A stretch of 64,000 bases of DNA from Cladopsammia gracilis (Eukaryota; Cnidaria; Anthozoa; Scleractinia; Dendrophylliidae), in contig JAJGOT010000029.1 of assembly GCA_022457155.1 (NCBI GenBank), positions 1,127,501 through 1,191,500 of the forward strand, given 5' to 3'. A program made the translations under genes and the position numbers. Below the pieces are notes generated by a model. That model was not told where the DNA came from. It was given only the letters and a program-made list of their open reading frames with translations, and ran no database searches. Positions 35,947-47,000 of this stretch are shown piece by piece (positions within the stretch are counted from its first letter, which is position 1; each line of letters begins with the position of its first letter).

Positions 35947-36549
35947 ACTTTCAGCTGAAAGTCCTGTGCCACTGTTGGCGGTCTTCGTCGTTGGAAATTA
36001 TAGCTTTGAGAATTTTAAGTGGTAAAATTTTATTCTAAAAAAATGGAAGCAAATATATGCGTTGTAATGCAAAACCAAAGCAGGCGCAAATTTCTTACCT
36101 TTGGACACTAAATTCTAGAAAACAAAGGAAATAACTACCGTGAAGAAGGTTTTTTTACCATTAAATTTGCTCAACTTTTGCTTTGCATTTCTTCAAGAAG
36201 CTATATCAAACACTCGAAAGAGAGTTTCATCGGGTATCTAAAAATTTCGAAGTAGGTTAAAAAAAAACTCGGTTGCGCCTCATTTTTTCAGTCCACTTTT
36301 CGGTGCATGTTTAGATATCCTCACGAAACCCATACGGTGGCCCACAAGGGTCAGCTGCAAACAAAAAAAAGTTGCTGCAAACAAATAAAAGTTGCTGCAA
36401 ACAAATGAAAAGTTGCTGCAAACAAATAAAAGTTGCTGGAAACAAATAAAAGTTGCTGGAAACAAATAAAAGTTGCTGCAAACAAATAAAAAGTTAGGTA
36501 AAACTCTTTTTTTTCGTTTGTCTCACGATGGAGTCACTTTAAGATGTTG

Positions 36550-36595
36550 ATCGCGACGTTTCGACTGCTATTACTGCTAGTCTTCATCAGGCGAT
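36550..36595 (-). ncRNA. Hammerhead ribozyme motif, minus strand (mirror copy)
   Basis: The left inverted arm carries the same motif on the minus strand, with identical core, stem II and stem I. A transcript crossing both arms would contain one sense copy and one antisense copy. Confidence 0.65.
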
Positions 36596-36898
36596 GAGGT
36601 CGATTGGTTACGTGTGATTGGTTATTTGGGACGAGGTTAAGTTTATTGACCGTGACCCACACTGGTACACCCGTAAAGAGGCCATCCACATAAGACTTCA
36701 TCCTAATAACATCAACAGAGATAGTGGAATTGAAATTCCCGAAGCGTGGATGCCTACAATCAAGAAGCATAACAGCCGACCGATATCAAATCGGACCGGA
36801 GAGGGAACAACATCTTTTCGGAATAATAATGAGGATCGAAATGCACCAATAGCAACAAGCCAACGTGCTACATAAGCGACACGTAACCAATCGACCTC

Positions 36899-36944
36899 AT
36901 CGCCTGATGAAGACTAGCAGTAATAGCAGTCGAAACGTCGCGAT
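36899..36944 (+). ncRNA. Hammerhead ribozyme motif, plus strand
   Basis: The core is CTGATGA (36904-36910), then stem II (GACTAGC pairing with GCAGTC, one bulged A), GAAA (36932-36935), and ACGTC with the cut expected after 36939. Stem I is ATCGC (36899-36903) with GCGAT (36940-36944). The palindromic ACGT as stem III fits the dimeric minimal hammerheads described for Penelope-like elements and retrozymes. Confidence 0.7.
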
Positions 36945-37533
36945 CAACATCTTAAAGTGACTCCATCGTGAGACAAACGAAAAAAAAGCGTTTTACCTAT
37001 CTTACACACCACGATGAACAACAACCACATTTTTAGTAACAAATAAAAGGTTGCTGCAAACAAATAAAAAGTTGCTGCAAACAAATAAAGTTGCTTAACT
37101 AACTCTAACCCAACCCTTCACCTCAACCTCAGGGTTTTTCTGTATAAGTTAAGAAGACAACATGAATTGACGCCGTTACTCACAGGGAAGATACGTACTT
37201 GGCATACTTATAACCACAAAAATGGTATTCAATCTTGCTATAATTGAAAAATACCTTTGCCAGGTTTCGTCGTTGGCTCATTGATTGTAGTTCTAGATAT
37301 TCACAAAATTTCAAACAGTAATTTGGTCTTGTTCCTTTATGAGACTCTGTTTGAACTATTTCAAAATGTTTTTAACGTTCCTTGATTATTACGAATTTAT
37401 TGTTATTAGTGTCTGAACAAGAGATTTCTTGCGTCTGAATCAATTGTAAGTATCGTCTCTTTTCGTTACTCGGAATGCTTTCAAATGATCTTGTCGATTG
37501 TCCGACTAGACATTCTCCGAGCTTTTTGATTGG

Positions 37534-38984
37534 TCAATAGTTACAGTGACTATCGCCGGTGCAATTTTCTTTCTGTCTTGGATGCATTGCTCTGGACACA
37601 ACCATGTCAGCAGCTAAAGATTTTTTTATCGCAGTAACGACTTGTTCCGGTGAAGAGTCAAGAACGATTCTACCATTGACCTGAGAAAAAAAAAACACAA
37701 AATTAAGTACGTTAGTTACTATGAAATTCCAAATTATTTAACATGAAGTTGTATTTGAGGTGCATTTTGAAAAGCTGAGAAGGCACTGGGGACGAAGTTA
37801 TTTTAGACCTCGTTCCCAAGGTCTTCTCGGTTTCCAATATGGCCATTTTGAAAACCGAGAAGCCCCTGGGAAAGAGATTGCAACAAATTTACGTAGATGA
37901 TCATTCACGAAAACGAACCTCACCTCAACGATCACATCATCAACTGCAAGTTTGCAGTCTTTCGCCGTCACTCCCTCCTCGGTCAACCCAAGAATGCGCA
38001 CTCCACGACGAGGCTGATAATTTTCCTCTTTAACAACAAAGGAAAGGGGCGCCTTTATTCCGTTGTTTTTCTTTTTTATGCTTCTCCTGAACACTTCTCT
38101 AAATTCAGCAACTAAATGAGTGTGATGGCTCGTTGATGGTGAAGCACTTGCATCACATTGAACGGCGATAAGATTTACAGTGGGTTTCTTTGCTCTATCC
38201 ACTCATCACCTCGTTTAGTTTTGCACCGTTTTCGCTCGTCGACGATTCTTCTTTTTTACCGACTTGAATCAGCTTGATACCCCACTTCTCTTCTGGTGCT
38301 CTCTGAAGCTTCGCTGCTATGAGCTGGGAATGCTGGATGATGTGATATAAGCTGACGCAAGAATCTCTTTCTTTCAGTTCTTCGCATTTATCAGATTTAT
38401 GCACTCCCTCGTTCGCGGCGTCTTTGTTTTCTTTGTTTTTAGTTGAAACTTCCTTTGGTTTGCTCTCAGTGCAGTGAAGTGTCCCCAAAGCGGCCTGAGC
38501 AGTTTGCTTTTCAGTTTGTCCATCGCCGAGATCTGTATGCTTTTGAAATCTTGAACTCGGTTCTCTGCCTCCGTAAGACTTACTCCTTGACAATGTTTCT
38601 TTGTGGGACTTTTTTTCCAAAATGGGTCATTGTACGATTTACTCCTTTGTATAATACGATCATTTTGCAATTGTATCTTAAATCGTTTATTTTGGGACTT
38701 TTGACTACGTTTAGAACTTTCGTCTTTTGACTAAACGTGATGCTCAAAATTGCGTCTTAATCGCCCTAAAGCGGTGTTCTGCGTTTGGCTGGCTTGTTCA
38801 CGGTATCCTCCTGCAAGCCATCTTTCTTGCACACTTCTCGTCTGTGTTCCGAGTCTGTGGCAATTGAGCGGATGATTTTATTCATATCATTGTAAACCTG
38901 TGTAAAGCTGTGTTTCCCAGCTGGTTCTGTCAGTGTAGTTTCATGATGGTCACCATTCTCTTGTACTGCCGTTAATGAGTTCAT
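37534..38984 (-). CDS. PDZ-domain protein gene, exon structure unresolved
   Basis: Minus strand. The terminal exon 37534-37680 (VNGRIVLDSSPEQVVTAIKK, stop TGA) joins in frame to an exon ending at 37924 (GAG/GTGAGG). Together they give the second half of a PDZ domain: RRGVRILGLTEEG, then LAVDDVIVEV/NGRIV, in which the DDxIxxVNG pattern is typical. PDZ domains bind C-terminal peptides of partner proteins. Upstream coding-like sequence lies in two frames. The stretch 38195-38620 (SKSYGGREPSS, EEKWGIKLIQVGKKE) is offset from the frame used on both sides, and a separate candidate first exon starts at 38984 (MNSLTAVQENGDHHE). Small introns or frameshifts must connect them. I could not choose, so the upstream part is tentative. 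Confidence 0.5.
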
Positions 38985-39422
38985 GGTTCGTCTGGGTGGT
39001 CCCAAGATGCGCGCTTACTTGTGTCTTAATCGAGCTTCTTTCGTTCTACACTGAACATTTTACAGAAAAAGACTCTTTGATTTGTACGCAAATGATGTTG
39101 CTTATGAATTTAACCATCAAGACCATCAGCTCAGTCTGTAGTCGTTGACGTCACGGGAAATACAACGGAATAGGTCATTAAGTATCATTATACGTGATTA
39201 TACAGTCACTCAAGAGTAATTAATCACCTCTTAATATTTCCGTGTTATGAAAGTGATGTGTTCTTCAATTCTTAAACAGGTAATCCTAATTTAGCCCGCC
39301 CCCACGTGTCTAGCTTTTGAACGGATGTTTTGGCTGCTTAGCAGTGCTTACTACTCAAACAATTAAAAGATGTCGACAGAATGTTTAAAAAAATGTTATT
39401 AGAGCGCTTTTGAAACTAAACG

Positions 39423-39460
39423 TTCAGACGTTTCGGACTTCTGTCCCTTCCTCAGTGAAT
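39423..39460 (-). ncRNA. Hammerhead ribozyme motif, minus strand
   Basis: On the minus strand: stem I TTCA/TGAA, core CTGAGGA (39449-39455), stem II GGGAC/GTCC, then GAAACGTC with ACGT as palindromic stem III. The mirrored copy near 40395-40430 has decayed (ATGAGGA and GCAA instead of the core bases). Confidence 0.6.
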
Positions 39461-39902
39461 AGCCGTTAACTGAAAATGCGCGACAGCTATTTAAATGTTC
39501 CAAATGTCGCCATGTCGCAACTTTGTAGCGCGCGCGGATGAAGTCTAAATAAAACTAAGGTCAATGTTCATGCCACGTAGTTGACGGGTTTGGAATTTGA
39601 AAATTAGTCGACCCTCCGCGCTGCGTCTCTCCGTGGTACTTTTGAAACCTGTTCTAACCACGGACACAACCTGCCCGTCGTTAAACACTTCTCCTCTCCA
39701 GGCCACACAACAGATGACATGATGGTGTCCGTGATTAGAACAGGTTTCAAAAGTACCACGAAGAGACGCAGCGCGGAGGGTCGACTAATTTTCAAATTCC
39801 AAACCCGTCAACCACGCTGCATGAACATTGACTTTAGTTTTATTTAGACTTCATCCGCGCGCGCTACAATGTTGCCACATGGCGACATTTGGAATATTTA
39901 AA

Positions 39903-40365
39903 GTGCACCTAACCCCCAATTTTTTTTTAGGCTTAATCAACTCTATGTACGTTGAAAAGTTGAATAGTTAAATATTTCTTGTTTTTAACGTCGCGTTAGT
40001 GAGTTATAGAGATTTGAATTTACAAAATGCTAATTAGATGACGTAGATTCGGGAATCATTTATTATACAAATACTTGTTTTTTACCTCCAAATGATATTT
40101 TTTACGAATCAATTGACTATCCACAGTTTATATTTGGTATTTCTCAAATTGATTTTCCTTAAGTCGTTGTATACTGCGTATTGTTAATTGACGTAGAAAT
40201 AATCACAAATTCCCGAATCTACGTCATCTAATTAGCATTTTGTAAATTCAAATCTCTATAACTCACTAACGCGACGTTAAAAACAAGAAATATTTAACTA
40301 TTCAACTTTTCAACGAACATAGAGTTGATTAAGCCAAAAAAAAATTGGGGTTACAGAAGGTGCAC
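39903..40365. mobile_element. 463-bp foldback MITE nested in the palindrome
   Basis: The ends are GTGCACCTAACCCCCAATTT and its near complement, with arms of about 150 bp each. Flanked by TTTAAA at 39897-39902 and 40366-40371. No coding capacity. Confidence 0.8.
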
Positions 40366-40479
40366 TTTAAATAGCTGACGCGCGTTTTCAGTTAACGGCT
40401 ATTCAATGAGGAAGGGACAGAAGCCCCGCAACGTCTGAACCTTTAGTTTCAAAAGCGCTTTAATAACATTTTTTAAACA

Positions 40480-41694
40480 TATTCATTTCATAAGATTGGT
40501 GCTACACAGTTCATATCTATTATGATTTTATCGACAGAATGTTGCTTTATGAAAAACAAATGTTCATTGTCGGGCCACTAGCCCAAAAGACCCAAAACAA
40601 AATAAACCTTTAAACATGCAACCGTTCTGGTGAGCAAACTTGTGACTAGCATCTTGTAATAAGTGCTAGTCGGTTTATTTTACTAACACCAAGGTGACTC
40701 GGCAATTTGCTGTTCATTTATCATCTTTATCAGGTTCAACATCTCTTAGGAAGTTAGCTTGAAGATATAAGCAAAGTCAATAGAATGGCATATACTGTCA
40801 CGGTGGTTGAACCAATTTTACAATGTTATCTGCCAGTAGAAAGAAGCTTAAAAGTCAGACTATTTTGAAAGTGAATAAAAAATAACTTTACATGAGCAAC
40901 AAGAATGTTCTGCGCCATTTGACGCGCATACTTGGTCAAAACAATCGCAAACGTTTAAAGTGATCAGTGGTTTATACTGAATAATCAGTTGGATTGTTTC
41001 ATAAAATGTTTTACACCAATCGAACTAATCTTTTTACTGGGTTAAACTGACGGTGCTCAGTGGTTTAAAGATAGTCAATCGTTTATAGAATGGTTTCTAT
41101 ACCACTTAAATGTCACTGAGGCCATCGTTAACCTTGTTTAAAAATAGTCACACTGTTCGGGGTCAGTGATTGCTTACACCATTGAATGCGACTAAAAATA
41201 GCGACTAAATCGCAGATTATATGAGTGTAAAAAATACATGGTTTACGAATAAATGTTCTGCACCATTAAACTTTTAAACAGACATATAAGGGTTAGTAAC
41301 TGTTTGTTATGGATTTTTAATGGTCGCTTAAGGCAGTGTTCATACCTGGTAGTGCCCAGGCTCCGCCACGAATCTAGGTGTTTTTCAAGCTGTTCATCCA
41401 ATTTCATGTTCTCAGTGTTCATATTCTGTGACCAGAACATTTTCAGATTAGGCCGCGAGATTAAAGGCGTCCATTTACAAACAAGCGCTATTATCTGCTG
41501 TTTGTTCCTTTAAATAATAATGATGTTCTTCCACATAACAAACCCATCTTCGACAGAAACCATCGAAGAAGACAGAGCATGTGTAATTGCTGTTTCGACC
41601 ACTTTTAACCACGGCGCAATTTTGAAAAGTAAAATGAGAGAGCAGAGAGTGTGGGTTAAATAACTGCATATACTAAGAGGAATATGTTAAGCCC
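40480..41694. other. AT-rich spacer without recognised features
   Basis: No gene, RNA or inverted-repeat element could be supported. Short reading frames only. Confidence 0.5.
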
Positions 41695-42127
41695 GGGGGG
41701 GGGGGGTTCTCAACAAAGTTTTGTACGGGGATGCTCCGCCCCGAGGTCCAAACCCTAACCCTTTCATATACCGTTTTTGATAGAAAAGGTACCCCTTTCA
41801 TATACCTTTCATTGAAAATGGCACCCCTTTCACATACCTTTCATTGAAAATTGTACCCCTTTCATATAGCCTTTACGTGCGTCTGTTTGGTATATTTCAA
41901 AAGGCCCTTTTATAATACTTAAATGGCAGTTTTCCCTACCTTTGTTATGCTTCAACGGCGTGTTTTCGCTACCCTTTCCTATTCTTCGTGAAATCCCTAC
42001 CCTTTCATATACTTAAACTCGTAAAATCCCGACCCTTTCATATACCTCCAGCCTCAAAAAGGTACCCCTTTCGGGCGGAGCATCCCCGTATAGCCCATTA
42101 TAGGGAGTACCCCCCCCCCCCCCGGGG
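41695..42127. mobile_element. MITE with G-tract ends, copy 2 (inverted)
   Basis: Reverse orientation of 4703-5140: starts G run plus TTCTCAACAAAGTTTTGTAC and ends TATAGGGAGTACC plus C run. The inner words CCCTTTCATATAC recur. Confidence 0.8.
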
Positions 42128-43913
42128 GGGTAGAGTGCCTGGAAATTCACAAGAAATCGTCTGCAAACTAGTGTCCATGCTCGATTCAGTATTCGGGTAA
42201 AAGGTAGCGACCTTGAGGGGCAGGGGGCGGCTGTATACAGGTTAGGAGAAACTCAAAATATCTGTGGAAGAGCTGGCCTTCGGTTTGTGTCCCCACACCC
42301 TTTTGTCGTTCTCACAAATTATATCCACTCGTGTCGGACCAAAACTCATTTTATAAAATAGACCAGATACAATTCGCGCTCTGATTTGTTGAAAAATCAT
42401 TTACAATATACCCGGCTTAAAAAACTAATTTGAGAGCTTATTTTATAAAGAGAAAGACTGAACTATTTTGTATTTTCCAACCTGGTAGCCAGAGTCCGAG
42501 GGTTTTTCGGTCAGGGAGACTGAAAGCCCTGGCCCATGGCGGTACGGCTAAATGGTCGAGTTTCCAAAAGTTATAAAGTAACGACACTTGTAAAAGAAAG
42601 TTTGAAAGTTTGGGAGACAGGCGAATGTTTCCGCAGATGTTTGTGGAGCTTTTGTCATACCCGCCTCTCGTTGTGGTAACTAGAAAATGAAAAAAAATTA
42701 TGGAACATGGTGAAGGTTTTCTATACTTTTCATACATTTTAAAAATGAAAAATTTGAAGCTAAAATTTGATGTCGCATTTTATACGAACAATAGTCAGTG
42801 AACAGATTCCTGGGTGGGGAATAGCATAAAAATAAAATCGGCGAGTGGAACAAGCCAAAAGAAGCACTGTTTAGATCTGTTTGGATAGTTTTCATGCACT
42901 GTAAATGTTTCGCGAGTCATGGAACCTGGAATTTGTGGGATGGCGGAATAAGAAATAGATCTTCTCGATCTGCCAGGATGAGAATTTTCAAAATGAAGCC
43001 GATAAACAACAACATGTCATTAATCACAAATTGGTGTGAATTTTTTTTTATTTTTTACTTCATTTTTTATTATTACATACGGTTTTTAAGTTAACAAGAT
43101 AAGAAAAAAAATGGAGAAGGGCAAGATATAGGTAAACTAATTGTCGGTGGTGTGAAATTGAACGTTTCCTTATCACCAAGTCATTTCCTCTAAAACTTCT
43201 TTGACTTGTCTCTAACCGGTGAAATATTAGGCAATAAAATACCCTTTATAGCTGTCCGATCAGCCTTGCATTTAGTTTTAAGTTTTATTCAATAATGCTG
43301 ATCCTGATCTACACTAAGATCCGGCTTCACTTCGCCGTGCTGTTTGTCCAAGTGGTCCTTGCAGTTTATTTGAGAGTTACCTCAGGATGATCTGACCCAA
43401 TTTTAGCAGCGCCCTTATGTTGTCTTAAGTTTTCGCTCGCTAAAATCTATTTTTCGTTTCGCGTTTCCCGAGGGGAATGGTTTATCATGCGAAACGAAAA
43501 TAGAGCCTGATCGGGAGCAGCTTTATTTCTGTGATCGTAGGTTACTGGTCTCTCACGATACTGGGTTCACTGACCATTAGGTAAAAAAACGTAACTGTGT
43601 TTGCAAGGACCACCGTAACAAAATAGAAGCACCAGATCCTGTAGTAAAGGATCTAATCAGCGTAAAAATGAAACAGTATGATACAAAAGCAAGGCTGATT
43701 AAACGGTACGGAAATTGTATTTGAATCCAATATTTCGAAAGGCACAGCGTTTCTTCTTCAGGGTCTTACAGGTTTTGACTCTATAGGCAAAAAACGTTAC
43801 AATTTAAACGTGGAGTTGCAATAGCAAATAAAAGTGAATTTTTTTTTTGGACCTATAGCAATTCCATACAAACCGTGAGCTTGGGAGGCCTGTGCTGGGT
43901 TCAGCTGTCTGAA
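42128..43913. other. Spacer upstream of the NCOR gene
   Basis: No supported gene. A weak hammerhead-like core on the minus strand (CTGAAGA ... GAAA) lies at about 43728-43760. A short inverted repeat (CGTTTCGCGTTTCCC / GCGAAACG) lies around 43455-43500. Confidence 0.4.
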
Positions 43914-43933
43914 AAGGTGTGACGTCACACCTT
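43914..43933. promoter_or_regulatory. 20-bp perfect palindrome with cAMP-response-type core
   Basis: AAGGTGTGACGTCACACCTT reads the same on both strands and centres on TGACGTCA, the full site for CREB/ATF bZIP proteins. It lies 135 bp before the NCOR start codon and about 30 bp before the upstream ORF. A promoter role is inferred. Confidence 0.55.
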
Positions 43934-43965
43934 ACCAAGCCCTTCGCAATCTGTTAGTTCTCAAA

Positions 43966-44064
43966 ATGGCGGCTTTGTCAAAGCCCAGTGTTAGAGAACT
44001 GTGCGAACAACAAAGCGATTTGTACGCTATAACCAATTATTTACGGCTAGAAAACAGATTTTAG
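43966..44064 (+). CDS. Upstream ORF of NCOR, 32 residues
   Basis: ATG in good context (AAAATGGCG), 32 codons (MAALSKPSVRELCEQQ..., ending LENRF) and stop TAG at 44062-44064. Only three bases separate the stop from the NCOR start codon at 44068. If both lie on the same mRNA, it could limit translation of the main frame. It could alternatively be non-coding 5' untranslated sequence. Confidence 0.45.
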   Translation: MAALSKPSVRELCEQQSDLYAITNYLRLENRF

Positions 44065-44067
44065 AGC

Positions 44068-47000
44068 ATGTCTAGGGGTCCTCCTCATCGGTGAGTAGCA
44101 AATTGTGTGGTTGTTTAGCCGTGCGCATGAAAACTCGCGTTGTTTGATGGTACAGCTGTTTTATTTGAAATCGGCTCTAATTGGTGAAGTTCTTATCAAT
44201 GCAGAACGTCTGCTGTGTTATATTGTTATCAGGAACCCTTAAACATACATTTTTAAGATTTTAGTTATCTTGTAGAACGAATGATTGTAAACTGATGAAT
44301 TATTTCAAGGTAGGAACGTACTTTAGTCAGACTATTAAACAGCTGTATCTCTCAGTTATAAGCTTAATGCACCGTCGGAGGACGTACATGTACATGTAAA
44401 ACTTATATGGAGTTAATTATAAGCTAGTTAATCGTTCAGTACTGTCGTTCTGTCGCTACACGATAGATTTCACATTGTATTCTTTTTATTTTTAAGGTAT
44501 TGTGTCAGTGTAGTCTGTTATTTAGGTTTGTTTTTGTCCTTGTGGACCTGAACACCAGGACAGAACCAATCCTTCTGTATATATTTCAAACACTCTTGTC
44601 TTATTGTGTTAAAGATACAATCACACTGGTGAGAGATCATTCAGAGGATATCCACCAAGATATGGAGAATTCTCCGGGTAACATCCACTGCGATGCTAGA
44701 GTAGTGCATGTTCAAATTAAATTCTCTACACTAAACGTTTGTTAAATTGGTTCTAAAGCTATGCTTTGTTCATGTACCTGCTCCAAACACGTCTTTCGTT
44801 CGTTCTTTATTTAATAGGGCATTTCTGAAATTAACTGCTGTATGTTGTTGATGCTGAACAGAGCTGCTGTTTACGAACATGTTTTCTTTTTGGACCAAAT
44901 TTTTTTTTAAGAAAACTAAAAACAACAACAACAACAAATATCATTGTTTTGGGTCCATTTTGCTGTCAATAATGATTGCCATTTCCTAACAGCCAAAAGG
45001 CAAGAGAAAACCCAGAAGTCAAGTGAAAAATAAAGCAAAAAAAAAAAAAACAGTTTTGATTTTAAGGTTACAGTGTACCTTCGGGGGTGTCTCCAGTATA
45101 ACAGCTCTAGCGTCTTAAGATTACACTTAATATACCTATGCCCAGATATCAAATTAAAGCTTATAGAGCTGGCTATCTAAATATGGAAACCATTTGGAAA
45201 TAAAATGAATTGTCAAATTTTTCACGACGTCTAAATTCGAACGTCCGAATCAGCTTTGAAACGCTATAACTCAAAGCGATTATTGTATTTTGCTAATTTG
45301 ATTTGTTCTCGGATTTCCGGACACGAAGCGCTAAAAAAAACGTGTCGGCGATTTCCCATATTCAATTGCAGTGAAAAGTTACAGAATATTTTCGAAAACG
45401 GGAGAAAAAAAAATTGGAATGATCGCACGGTAATGGCTCTTGACGAAAAAGTTTTCAGAATTAAGAAATTCGCCGACACGTTTTTGTTGATTATATGTTA
45501 GCCAAGCTCCTGTCCAAATTTGAGGAAAATCGAACAAATTCCCTTTGAGTTGTAGCTCTTTAAAGTGTCCCCAACAAGCGAAAAATTAACTTTGAGAAAA
45601 CCTGCGCTTAAAAAAACATATCGCTTCATAAACAAACTCCGCCCACAAAAGTTATACCGTCATTTCTCCGTCAATTTTCACTATTTTTCGATAAATTTTT
45701 TTTGGATGAAAGTTCATTCTGTAAACTTTATTTTGACGCCAAAAAAAAATTTTCAAAAAATTTTCGATCTGAAGGTACACTGTAACCTTAAAATATATGT
45801 TTCGACAATCCTTTGTCATCTTCAGTTTGAAATTTTAAGTTGCAAAGTTGAATTTATAATAATTAATTGAAAATGCTAATGAGAGAAAACACCTTTAACA
45901 AAATAAATGAAATCATGCGTGACAACGTGTGATTATAAAGAAAGTTTTAAATTAACATGATACAACTGGAGGACAAGAACAAGAAGGTTGTTTCCATTTA
46001 TTTTGTTATGCAAAGCTTCCTTTATCTTAAGCTGAAAGCTGAAAATTGGTGGAAGCATGATCTAAGATGTTGAAACAATTAGGTGAACATAAACTATGGC
46101 ATTCTTTGGAGTTCATCTTTCAGGTGTTTGAATACGTGAGAGGAGGTATCAGTGGCCATTTTCCAGTGTCATGCAACTTTATTGTAATAATATACGGTAG
46201 CTGATATAAAATTAGTCTTTTCGTCTTTCAAGATCGGTAACATGTTTGGCGTGAAAGACCTTATTTTTGTGTGCGAGCTGTAATGCCTGCTACGTTGGCG
46301 AAACCACCCAACATTTTTCCACAGGCGTACGTGAAAACTTATCCACTGATAGGGCCTCTCGTGTATTCAAACACCTGAAAGACTCCAAAGAATGCCATAG
46401 TTTTTCCTAATTGTTTCAACGTCTTAGATCATGCTTCCACCAATTTTCAGCTTAAGATAAAGGAAGCTTTGCATATCAAATGAGAACAACCTTCTTTGAA
46501 CTAACAGTTGTATCATGTTAATTTAAAACTTTCTTAGCTTTATAATCATGCATTGTCACACATTCTTTCATTTATTTTGTTAAAGGTGTTTTCTTTCATT
46601 AGCATTCTCAATTAATTATTATAAATTCAACTTTTTAACTTAAAATTTCAAACTGAACAGGACTCAAAATTGCGCCTGTATTGGGCCCATTTGTGACTAA
46701 AGATTTTGCTTTTGTTACTAAAATTTGTCTCTAAGTTGCGATTTTGCAACTATTTTAAGGCCTAGCTTATAAAGGAATTATATTCAACAGTCTTGTGTCT
46801 TGTTACTGGTAATTGTAATTTTATCTGAAAAATCCTGTGAAATTCATGTTGAATGTTGCGTGACTTAATCATCAATTTCATGCTCCATTAATGCGGTTTT
46901 CAAGAAGTGTATCACGGGCGCACCTTTTCAGACTTTCTCAGAAATAGTAGTAGTTATTTATAATTTTTTTTTTAACTAAAATTTTCGAACTTGTGACTAA

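Larger units (their letters stand above)
36495..36999 (+). mobile_element. Penelope-like element fragment in a 121-bp inverted repeat
   Basis: Near-perfect inverted arms at 36495-36615 and 36879-36999 surround 263 bp. The centre encodes a peptide (DRDPHWYT, KEAIHIRLHPNNINRDSG, IPEAWMPTIKKH; about 36650-36870) that resembles the region after the GIY-YIG domain of Penelope-like retroelements. Both arms carry hammerhead ribozyme motifs, as known for terminal repeats of these elements. No reverse transcriptase is present, so it is a tail-only copy. Confidence 0.75.
36345..37096. repeat. 20-bp minisatellite interrupted by a Penelope-like insertion
   Basis: The unit GTTGCTGCAAACAAATAAAA is repeated about seven times at 36345-36494 and about three times at 37040-37096. 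The two parts are separated by the palindromic element at 36495-36999. Confidence 0.85.
39382..40479. mobile_element. Long palindromic element with hammerhead motif (Penelope-like repeat)
   Basis: The left arm 39382-39667 is mirrored by 39725-39902 plus 40366-40479. The right arm is split by a nested MITE. The outer sequence (TTTGAAACTAAACGTTCAGACG) and the ribozyme core in the left arm point to terminal repeats of a Penelope-like element. No coding part remains. Confidence 0.65.

Noticed and set aside
36618..36875. An independent small gene
   Set aside because: The peptide matches the end of a Penelope-like protein and is enclosed by the inverted arms of that element.
36345..37096. CRISPR-like array
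   Set aside because: 20-bp units are directly adjacent without spacers, in an animal genome; it is a minisatellite. No CRISPR array is present elsewhere in the window.
43728..43760. A hammerhead ribozyme on the minus strand
   Set aside because: CTGAAGA and GAAA are present with a possible stem II, but stem I has only about two pairs and the cut-site context is poor.
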